NCBI GenBank assembly: GCA_964562375.1
Contig: CAZLSW010000066.1
Span: forward strand, 1 to 18,733
Source of the DNA: JAJPXC01 sp964562375
Lineage (GTDB): Bacteria > Bacteroidota > Bacteroidia > Bacteroidales > Muribaculaceae
Reading direction: 5' to 3'
Length of the DNA stretch: 18,733 nucleotides
Below are positions 13,498 through 18,733 of the stretch, piece after piece. Positions within the stretch are counted from its first letter, which is position 1. Each line of letters starts with the position of its first letter. A program made the position numbers and the translations under genes. Below the pieces are notes generated by a model. That model saw nothing but the letters and a program-made list of their open reading frames with translations, did not search any database and was not told the origin of the DNA.

Positions 13498-14919
13498 TTA
13501 ACCGAGGGTTTTGTGGCGGGTGACTGATTCGGGAATCTCCTCGCGGTAGTGGGTGACGTAGATGAGCGCGGTGTCGGGACGCAGCGCCAGGGCGTTGATC
13601 ACGGCGCGGACGGCGCGCTTGCGGGCCGAATCGAGGCCGTGCAGCGGCTCGTCAAGTATCAGTAACTCAGGCTGTTTGATGATAGCACGGGCAAGCAACA
13701 CCATGCGCTGCTCGCCAGTCGACAACGTGTTGAATCGACGCTCGGCAAGATGCTCTATATGAAGTACTTGCAGCCAGCGCTCGGCTTGTGCCCGTTGCCA
13801 GGGAAGCACCTTGGTGAACAGTCCTACAGTATCGTTAAGTCCCTGAGCCACAATGGTTACCACATCACCTCCCCCATTGAAATAGAGGTGCATCTCGGGC
13901 GAGATGTATCCGATGCGGCGCTTGATGTCCCAGATGGTTTCACCCGAACCGCGCTGGCGGTCAAACAGGGCGATGGGTAGGGCGTAACCCTTGGGATTGT
14001 CGGCGTGCACAAGGCTGAGCAAGGTGGTTTTGCCCGAACCGTTGGGACCGGAGAGCGACCAGCATTCGCCACGCTTGACCGTCCACGACAAGCCTTTAAT
14101 CAACTGCCTGTCGCCCAGCGAGATATCGATTGAACGCATCTGTAAAGGCACTTCCGATGCCACATAATCCCGCGGGGGAGCCTCGGGAATCATCGAGGTG
14201 TCGACAGCGAAGTCCATGAGCCAAGCGATAGAATCACGCAACTGCTTGAGATTCCCAGTGTTAGGCTTTACGGGAAGGATTTTCATATCCTTTATCGGGA
14301 TCACCACTGCAACCGAGGCGGGGATGTCACCAGGATTGCAAAGGCAAAGTGCCACATTTTCACCACGTTGCGATAATTGAGCGAGGGCCTCGTCTAGGAT
14401 ATCGCGCGAGGGCGCATCGAGACCGATATAAGGATTATCGAGGATGAGAAGGTCAACGGGATGGGTCAATGCGTTGACAAGCAACAATTTGCGTAGCTCT
14501 CCTGAGGACAAATGGTTGATTTTCTTATTCTCGACACCCGTGATGCCCAGGGCTTTGCACAACTCTTTCCACCGAGAAGAGGCAATCGCCTCAGCATCAA
14601 TTATTTCGCCAACCGTAGGCACATCGTCGTTCATACCCGCCTCATATCGCTGTTGATAGTAGGCGGTTTTGAATCCCGATAGTGAATGTATATCGCTGAA
14701 TTGCAGTATTTTAACCTTTAGTTTGCCTCGGGGTGATGTGATTTTGTTGGTGCGAAAATTCCACCCACGGGCGAGGATGTTGGCCAGCGAGGATTTACCC
14801 GAGGCGTTAGGGCCGATAATTGCCGTAATCCCCTCAGGGATAACTGTTTCCTGAGGGTTATCGAGTTCTACTCCCTGATAGTAAAGCTTGGGTGAGGAAA
14901 GCGTGATAAGTGGTTTCAT
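13498..14919 (-). CDS. ModF-like tandem ABC ATPase
   Basis: A 473-residue cytoplasmic protein with two ABC ATPase domains and no membrane part. NBD1 (about 1-210): Walker A GPNASGKSS (36-44), signature LSSGE (137-141), Walker B LLILDNP (157-163). NBD2 (about 262-470): Walker A GPNGSGKTT (291-299), signature LSTGE, Walker B LLILDEP and the H-loop YVTHYREEIP. NBD2 is canonical. In NBD1 the catalytic glutamate is N162 and the H-loop histidine appears to be N195 (CLCNPGD), so this half is probably poor at hydrolysis. The layout matches ModF/PhrA-like proteins, whose cellular role is unclear. No permease or binding protein is adjacent. Its ATG overlaps the menA stop by ATGA, indicating translational coupling. 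Confidence 0.88.
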   Translation of the reverse strand: MKPLITLSSPKLYYQGVELDNPQETVIPEGITAIIGPNASGKSSLANILARGWNFRTNKITSPRGKLKVKILQFSDIHSLSGFKTAYYQQRYEAGMNDDVPTVGEIIDAEAIASSRWKELCKALGITGVENKKINHLSSGELRKLLLVNALTHPVDLLILDNPYIGLDAPSRDILDEALAQLSQRGENVALCLCNPGDIPASVAVVIPIKDMKILPVKPNTGNLKQLRDSIAWLMDFAVDTSMIPEAPPRDYVASEVPLQMRSIDISLGDRQLIKGLSWTVKRGECWSLSGPNGSGKTTLLSLVHADNPKGYALPIALFDRQRGSGETIWDIKRRIGYISPEMHLYFNGGGDVVTIVAQGLNDTVGLFTKVLPWQRAQAERWLQVLHIEHLAERRFNTLSTGEQRMVLLARAIIKQPELLILDEPLHGLDSARKRAVRAVINALALRPDTALIYVTHYREEIPESVTRHKTLG

Positions 14920-15797
14920 AATATGAAGGAAAGCGCGAGCGTGGCCCCGCAGTAAAACAACATAGCTAAAGAGGTCATTCCAAGCATAGGGTTAAGCCGA
15001 GCCCCCACACGCGAGCATATCTGCCACCACAATCCGGTGTGTATCGCCAAGTACACCACAGGGATTGACCAAGCCCACACAGGCCAAAGCATCCACATCG
15101 GCACCATCAGCGCCACTGCCATATAGCCGTTGAATAGGTACATGTTGGTCATCGCCTCGGGGCCCATTATCACGGCAAGCGTGCGTTTGCCTACTGCCGC
15201 GTCGTCGGGCAAGTCACGGTAATTGTTGACAACCAGCACGTTGGCTCCCATCAGCCCTACGGCCAGGGAGGTGAAGAACACCATGGCGTCGCATGAGCCA
15301 GTGATGACGTAAAACGTTAATGTAACGGGGATTATGCCGAAAAAGAACACGACGGCCACCTCGCCAAGCCCATGGTGCGAGAGAGGGTAAGGACCAGTGG
15401 AGTAGGCCAATACCCCCAAGGCGATAATCACACCAACAATAATCAGCCACCAGCCACCCCAATGGATAAGCCAAAGCCCTATGCCACAGGCGATAACGAG
15501 AGTAACAATGGTGGCCCAAAGCATTGCCCGGGGGGAGATATCCCCCTCTGTCACTCCACGTCGCGGCCCTTCACGTCCCGGGCGGTCCAACCCAGCCTTG
15601 AAGTCGAAATACTCGTTGGCGAAATTGGAGGCGATTTGGGCTAACACCGCGAATATCAGGCATAAAGCAGCCGGGAGCCACTGGGTCATGCCAGCCATCT
15701 GCGTGAGCGCCACGGCCATGAGCACGCCCGAGAGTGACACGGGCAACGTGCGCAATCGCATAGCCTCCACCCAGCACTGTATATTATGTGTAGTCAT
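14916..15797 (-). CDS. menA: 1,4-dihydroxy-2-naphthoate polyprenyltransferase
   Basis: A 293-residue UbiA-superfamily inner-membrane enzyme that attaches a polyprenyl chain to 1,4-dihydroxy-2-naphthoate with loss of CO2, giving demethylmenaquinone in menaquinone synthesis. Seen: MRLRTLPVSLSGVL at the start, the first Asp motif NEYFDFKAGLD (61-71) with RPGREGPR, the second NNYRDLPDDAAVGKRTLAV, and about eight hydrophobic segments. The length is typical. The start is the ATG at 15795-15797 (MTTHNIQCW). The open frame extends 13 residues upstream, but a TAACTTCG promoter-like box lies at 15815-15822 within that extension. The pairing with the ModF-like ATPase is close but functionally unexplained; other men genes are not in the window. 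Confidence 0.94.
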   Translation of the reverse strand: MTTHNIQCWVEAMRLRTLPVSLSGVLMAVALTQMAGMTQWLPAALCLIFAVLAQIASNFANEYFDFKAGLDRPGREGPRRGVTEGDISPRAMLWATIVTLVIACGIGLWLIHWGGWWLIIVGVIIALGVLAYSTGPYPLSHHGLGEVAVVFFFGIIPVTLTFYVITGSCDAMVFFTSLAVGLMGANVLVVNNYRDLPDDAAVGKRTLAVIMGPEAMTNMYLFNGYMAVALMVPMWMLWPVWAWSIPVVYLAIHTGLWWQICSRVGARLNPMLGMTSLAMLFYCGATLALSFIL

Positions 15798-15814
15798 AAA
15801 TCTTTTTCTTACCG

Positions 15815-15822
15815 CGAAGTTA
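15815..15822 (-). promoter_or_regulatory. Putative -7 promoter box for menA
   Basis: TAACTTCG on the minus strand, 17 bases before the chosen menA start. The same octamer precedes the riboswitch. Confidence 0.45.
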
Positions 15823-15893
15823 CACATAAATGACAAATTAGGTTAAAAAATAAATTTTTTGTCGCAAAATTTTCTAATAATTGAATTTTTGCA

Positions 15894-15901
15894 TATCTTT
15901 G
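15894..15901 (+). promoter_or_regulatory. Putative -7 promoter box for the regulator-nuclease-lipoprotein unit
   Basis: TATCTTTG followed by CG matches TAnnTTTG in AT-rich DNA. No -33 element at the usual spacing is seen. It implies a leader of about 215 bases before the regulator. Confidence 0.55.
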
Positions 15902-15904
15902 CGA

Positions 15905-16120
15905 ATGTATAATTGTGGATGTGAACTATACTCACAATTATCCCGCCCGAAAGGGTGCAAAACCATTTAGTATTAACTTAAAATCCTTAACTAACTAACC
16001 GCTTTGGGCACTGTCGCCCGGCAAAACAACTAACCGTCCTCCACCCCCACGGAAAAAGTGTATCCCACAGAGCTACACCACGCAGGGACGAGATGTGAGT
16101 CAAATGTACAATTTACTATT
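15905..16120 (+). other. Structured 5' leader of the regulator gene
   Basis: A gene-free stretch between promoter and start codon. It contains a perfect 9-bp hairpin ATAATTGTG/CACAATTAT (15909-15917 with 15933-15941), a CCC-GAAA-GGG tetraloop hairpin near 15946-15956, and GGGC...GCCC near 16007-16020, followed by a C-rich single-stranded-looking segment. It matches no riboswitch that I recognise. An in-frame GTG at 16058 could add 21 residues to the regulator. Confidence 0.45.
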
Positions 16121-16363
16121 ATGGAAACGACCAATTCAATCGTCATCGGCCAATTGATTGAGAAAGAGTTACGCCGCCAATGCAAATCGGCGGCATGGCT
16201 GGCTCAGCAGCTGGAGTGCAATCGCACAAACGTTTACAAGATCTTCAACCGCCCCAGCATCGACTGCGAGTTGTTGCTGAGAATCTCCAATGCACTGTCG
16301 CACAACTTCTTCGATGTGTACACCATGCGACTCGGAGGGGCCTCGAAAGCCGCCCGCCGCTAG
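16121..16363 (+). CDS. Small Xre/Cro-like helix-turn-helix regulator
   Basis: An 80-residue DNA-binding protein that is nearly all HTH domain: IGQLIEKELRRQ forms helix 1, SAAWLAQQLECNRTNVYKIFN the helix-turn-helix, and SIDCELLLRISNALSHNFF the following helices. Such single-domain proteins are common in Bacteroidales and act as repressors or as local regulators of the gene behind them. I choose the ATG at 16121; a GTG at 16058 would add 21 residues without obvious domain similarity. No ligand or oligomerisation domain is present. The nuclease-like gene that follows overlaps it in another frame if its upstream ATG is used. Confidence 0.8.
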   Translation: METTNSIVIGQLIEKELRRQCKSAAWLAQQLECNRTNVYKIFNRPSIDCELLLRISNALSHNFFDVYTMRLGGASKAARR

Positions 16364-17492
16364 CAAAAGCATTCAGCGCCTTAGGTCCATCCGCTGTCTC
16401 GAAGCACCTCAGCAGGGTGGAAGTCGACCCTCCCCTGGGCCGACATCGCTCAGGCGCTCTGGCCCAAAGTGGGTATGGGCGGCCATTCTTTTCATTTCTG
16501 TGACATTTCCCGTGGTCGCCCACCCGCTTCAGGGGCTCTCTTCCGCGGCGCTTAAAGAGGCTGTGGCCTCGTGTTACGCGCCAACATCCACCTTGAATCA
16601 TTATACAGGCCACGGAGGCATTCTGGCGGCTCTGTCAACTTTATACGTCGAGGCCGACGGGACGTTGCTCGACCCATTCAGCCATTCTTCTCTCAAGGCT
16701 CCTCTCGAAGGCAACGCCACGCTCACGGCTGTACACCTAGCCCCTCTGGCTTGGTGGGAGCTAACCGCCAACAGCGACAGCGACGCGGCCCACGACCTGC
16801 ACAATATGATGATAGGCCCCACCGACGTGACTTCGCTAAAGTCTAATTACCCTCCCGGGACAGTTGACCGCGCCACATGGAGCAACGGCTGGTGGAGCGT
16901 GGGTACCGGTAGCATCGAGGGTGTAGAAATCAATCTGTGGCAACCGCCCCGCGGATACGAGGGGGACGTGGCCCGCGCTTACATGTACATGGCCACCATT
17001 TATCCCCGCGAGCTGTGGCCGGGACTGGCCATCAACTTCATGAGCGACGGCGTGTACCCTGGCTTGCAACCTTGGGCCAAGGCTCAACTTCTGGCGTGGC
17101 ACCGAGCCGACCCTGTTGACGCCGCCGAACTGGCTCGCACCCAAGCCGTTGCCGAGATTCAAGGCAACGTCAACCCGTTCGTCACTATGCCTGAGCTGGC
17201 CGAATACCTATGGGGCACATTGCAAGGCCAACCCTTCGAAGAGGACGAACCCGATGTCCCTGACACACCCGACGTCACCCCTACCCCCTTACAGGCCACC
17301 TACACGCTTGAGGATGAGCGCATTTGGCTACAATCCCCCTATGTGCCCGAGGGATCTAAGTGGACAATCGACGGAGTGGCTACCGACGAGGAATGGTTGA
17401 CACCCGCGTCGCTTGGCGTGGGTAAGCATGAGCTACGCTGGGAAGCCACTGATGGCTCCCGAGGCAAAGTAACGATTTTGATTATTGAATAG
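16314..17492 (+). CDS. Secreted endonuclease I-like protein, probably catalytically degenerate; start uncertain
   Basis: Up to 392 residues. The segment KWVWAAILFISVTFPVVA (about 52-69) is the signal peptide. It is followed by the usual endonuclease I N-terminus (LSSAALKEAV...LNHYTG) and the family core: VHLAPLAWW, DLHNMM (161-166), KSNYPPG, QPPRGYEGDVARAYMYMATIYP, LLAWHRADPVDAAE and IQGNVNPFV. A short Ig-like C-terminal domain (WTIDGVATDEEWL...) follows a Pro/Asp linker. Active members have a REH motif and VN before xxRSN. Here these read AVH and VT, so the glutamate and asparagine thought to hold the metal appear lost. No ATG, GTG or TTG lies between the ATG at 16314, which is inside the regulator gene, and the signal peptide. 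A GGAAGTC-family repeat (16419-16446) lies in this stretch. The lipoprotein gene follows after two bases. Confidence 0.72.
   Translation: MCTPCDSEGPRKPPAASKSIQRLRSIRCLEAPQQGGSRPSPGPTSLRRSGPKWVWAAILFISVTFPVVAHPLQGLSSAALKEAVASCYAPTSTLNHYTGHGGILAALSTLYVEADGTLLDPFSHSSLKAPLEGNATLTAVHLAPLAWWELTANSDSDAAHDLHNMMIGPTDVTSLKSNYPPGTVDRATWSNGWWSVGTGSIEGVEINLWQPPRGYEGDVARAYMYMATIYPRELWPGLAINFMSDGVYPGLQPWAKAQLLAWHRADPVDAAELARTQAVAEIQGNVNPFVTMPELAEYLWGTLQGQPFEEDEPDVPDTPDVTPTPLQATYTLEDERIWLQSPYVPEGSKWTIDGVATDEEWLTPASLGVGKHELRWEATDGSRGKVTILIIE
16419..16446. repeat. GGAAGTC-family hairpin repeat inside the presumed N-terminal region
   Basis: GGAAGTCGACCC-TCCCCT-GGGCCGACAT closely matches the repeat at 13469-13498. 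The stem has one A-C mismatch. It interrupts the region between the regulator and the nuclease-like signal peptide and may have displaced the native start site. Confidence 0.65.
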
Positions 17493-17494
17493 CC

Positions 17495-17989
17495 ATGAAG
17501 TGGTTGAAAATCATAGCCTTGGCGTTAATTTTAGTAGCAATGCCAGCCTGCTCCAAGGACGACCCCGAGAGCAGCCGTGGAACCAACCCCGACAACCACG
17601 AAACTCCCGAGCAACCTGGCAATTCCGAGCCCTCGGATTCCACCGTAACGGGCTACGACTTCTCGGCTGAATTGCTGGACGCCACCAGCCGCCTGTGCGG
17701 GCCTCGGATTCAGCTTATCTACGGCGAGCCGGGAATCATGGCATCGACCACTGCTGACGGCACGGTGACCCTGCGCTCGATCGTAACCGGCAGGTGGGCC
17801 AATTTCAATGACGGCGCAACAGGGAGCGATGCCCTTGGACCTCGCCCGCTGGCCTCCTTGGAACTCGATGGGGTAACGATCGCCCTGGACACCTGCGCAT
17901 TGGAAGCCGCGACCAGCCAAGGCCGCTGGTGGAGCTTTGTCATCGCCGGTGACACCACTTTCACCACACTCGTCGTCACCGACCTCTAA
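17495..17989 (+). CDS. Small lipoprotein with surface-export-type signal
   Basis: A 164-residue protein, not recognised as a family. The N-terminus MKWLKIIALALILVAMPAC is a lipoprotein signal with C19. The next residues, SKDDPES, fit the Lys/Ser plus acidic motif that sends Bacteroidetes lipoproteins to the cell surface. A Ser/Pro/Asn/Glu linker (about 20-50) follows, then a compact domain of about 110 residues rich in beta-forming stretches (LRSIVTGRWANFND, LASLELDGVTIAL, WWSFVIAGDTTFTTLVVTDL), with two cysteines that could form a disulphide. The ATG lies two bases after the stop of the nuclease-like gene, so the two are cotranscribed and may act together on the outer surface. Partner or ligand unknown. 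Confidence 0.72.
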   Translation: MKWLKIIALALILVAMPACSKDDPESSRGTNPDNHETPEQPGNSEPSDSTVTGYDFSAELLDATSRLCGPRIQLIYGEPGIMASTTADGTVTLRSIVTGRWANFNDGATGSDALGPRPLASLELDGVTIALDTCALEAATSQGRWWSFVIAGDTTFTTLVVTDL

Positions 17990-18000
17990 CCCGCATAAAC

Positions 18001-18049
18001 CACAAAAGATGGCATAGACCACAAACAAACACAAAAGGACACAAAAACT
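18001..18049. repeat. A/C-rich simple sequence (ACCACAAA/ACACAAAA)
   Basis: Degenerate tandem ACCACAAA and GGACACAAAA words between the lipoprotein stop and the TIR element. Low complexity; no coding or terminator signal seen. Confidence 0.5.
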
Positions 18050-18156
18050 GGGACACCTGCAAATACTTGGGTTTTATGGATATACACTGAGATGGTGGTC
18101 GGCAAGCCGACCACCATCCATCTCCCCTGCCAAACATATGGTTTTGCAGCTGTCCC
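18050..18156. mobile_element. Short palindromic element with terminal inverted repeats (MITE/REP-like)
   Basis: GGGACACCTGCAAA at 18050-18063 and its near-perfect inverse TTTGCAGCTGTCCC at 18143-18156 (13 of 14) bound about 107 bases. At the centre is a perfect 13-bp hairpin (18091-18103 with 18106-18118, loop AA) containing GGTCGGC-AA-GCCGACC. The left half recurs, inverted and diverged, at positions 1-65. There is no coding capacity, so any movement would need a transposase from elsewhere. The structure is seen directly; mobility is inference. Confidence 0.65.
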
Positions 18157-18216
18157 GGATTTTTATTAAAAAGTGAGTAGAAGCGTGAAAATTGTGCAAA
18201 ATCACTATTGGAAAAC

Positions 18217-18246
18217 TTGTGTTTTCGGTTAATTATAGTAACTTTG
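18217..18246 (+). promoter_or_regulatory. Bacteroidetes sigma-type promoter for the DUF3575 gene
   Basis: TTG at 18217-18219 and TAACTTTG at 18239-18246 are separated by exactly 19 bases, matching the family consensus best of all promoters in the window. The leader after it (to about 18327) has weak inverted repeats ACCGT/ACGGT and GGTAG/CTACC. Confidence 0.7.
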
Positions 18247-18327
18247 CGGTGTAATAACCCACCGTAAACCGGGAAAACACGGTAGCAACACACACTACCT
18301 TGAGTAACAACCAATTATCCACAACCA

Positions 18328-18733
18328 GTGCAAAACCACAAGGACACCTACCAACCCCAAAGCCACCTCGCTAAGAGCCGCGGCCGGATTGTTGCGCGCT
18401 GTGCCTGGGAGGGCAGGCGTTCGACGGCCAAAGCTGGAGCTGGTATCCTAAAAGGTGTAATCCTTGCGCTGTTATTGTTGCTCTCTTTCCCCACTAAGGG
18501 CCAAACCGCTAACGACGCCTCTGTCACCCCGGCAAAAGAGGCTTACGACCCAACCCAGGGCTGGGAGCAGACCTCCCGGTGGTCGGTGAAGACCAACGGC
18601 ATCGGCTGGCTCATGCTGGTGTCGAACGTGGCCGTGGAGTGGCAGATCGAGGACTGCTTCTCGATCGAGGTGCCAGTCTATTTCTCGGCCATGAACTACT
18701 TCACGTCGAAGGTCAAATTCCGCACGTTCACCG
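18328..18733 (+). CDS. DUF3575 family protein, N-terminal part (cut by window end)
   Basis: An open frame with no stop runs to the window edge (at least 135 residues). It is closed upstream by TGA at 18301-18303, and the only reasonable start is GTG at 18328. Residues about 40-60 (AGAGILKGVILALLLLLSFPTKGQ) are a signal peptide, preceded by an unusually long, basic N-region (KSRGRIVARCAWEGRRSTAK). The mature part has SRWSVKTNGIGWLML, SNVAVEWQIEDCFSIEVPVYFSAMNYFTSKVKFRTF, which is the start of DUF3575, a predicted outer-membrane beta-barrel-like family. In Bacteroidales such genes often head fimbrial clusters with DUF3868 and Mfa/FimA-type subunits, so a fimbrial locus may begin here. That context is outside the window. 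Confidence 0.68.
   Translation, partial: MQNHKDTYQPQSHLAKSRGRIVARCAWEGRRSTAKAGAGILKGVILALLLLLSFPTKGQTANDASVTPAKEAYDPTQGWEQTSRWSVKTNGIGWLMLVSNVAVEWQIEDCFSIEVPVYFSAMNYFTSKVKFRTFT

Noticed and set aside
15905..15970. A 21-codon upstream open frame in the regulator leader
   Set aside because: Its ATG lies almost at the expected transcription start, leaving no room for ribosome binding; no conserved peptide is recognised.
17531..18034. Minus-strand open frame opposite the small lipoprotein
   Set aside because: The plus-strand gene has a clear lipoprotein signal and operon spacing; the antisense frame has no recognisable features.
1..18733. tRNA, rRNA or known small RNA genes
   Set aside because: I looked for cloverleaf-like arms, TTC-type T-loops and rRNA core words on both strands and saw none; apart from the cobalamin riboswitch no known RNA family was recognised.

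Overview
The window looks like a chromosomal segment of a Bacteroidales bacterium, most likely a Muribaculaceae-like gut commensal. Four things point there. Several promoters carry the Bacteroidetes -7 motif TAnnTTTG. The genes include families typical of the order (DUF4465, DUF6048/DUF6452, DUF4199, DUF3575, and a GH5 lipoprotein). One lipoprotein carries a Bacteroidetes-type surface-export signal. Menaquinone synthesis is represented by MenA. No phage, insertion-sequence transposase, rRNA, tRNA or CRISPR array is visible. The coding genes are mostly ordinary; the unusual content is in the gaps between them.

Layout. At 114-3532, all on the minus strand, lie an NptA-type Na+/phosphate cotransporter with a PhoU-like tail, an orphan OmpR-type response regulator, and ribonuclease HII. 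A tandem heptamer abuts the ribonuclease HII start. At 3667-5199 on the plus strand, a complete cobalamin riboswitch precedes a secreted DUF4465 protein. The leader contains an 8-nt element that can pair either with an upstream octamer or with an identical octamer that includes the start codon. The convergent gap 5200-5638 is filled by three copies of a mosaic hairpin repeat, two of them head to head around a promoter-like core. The minus-strand block 5639-10079 holds a PHP-domain CpsB/YwqE-like phosphatase, RpiB, DUF6048, DUF6452 lipoprotein, a GT2 glycosyltransferase and DUF4199. The middle genes overlap or nearly touch and look like an operon. At 10270-12054 (minus) a Y-family DNA polymerase is followed by a short YolD-like protein. 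A GH5 lipoprotein diverges from it at 12162-13409. At 13498-15797 (minus), menA is translationally coupled to a ModF-like tandem ATPase whose first ATPase half looks degenerate. At 15894-17989 (plus) come a structured leader, a small Xre-like regulator, a secreted endonuclease I-like protein with apparently lost active-site residues, and a surface-export-type lipoprotein. A promoter at 18217-18246 leads into a DUF3575 gene cut by the window end; this family often opens fimbrial loci.

Repeats. At least four families of interspersed palindromic elements occupy the gaps. In two of them the outer frame and loop are conserved while the inner arms differ between copies yet still pair, so stem structure rather than sequence is preserved. 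A TIR-bounded hairpin element at 18050-18156 has a diverged, inverted relative at the start of the window. Two long hairpins built of ATTCGTG-like octamers sit at 6505-6583 and 10181-10242.
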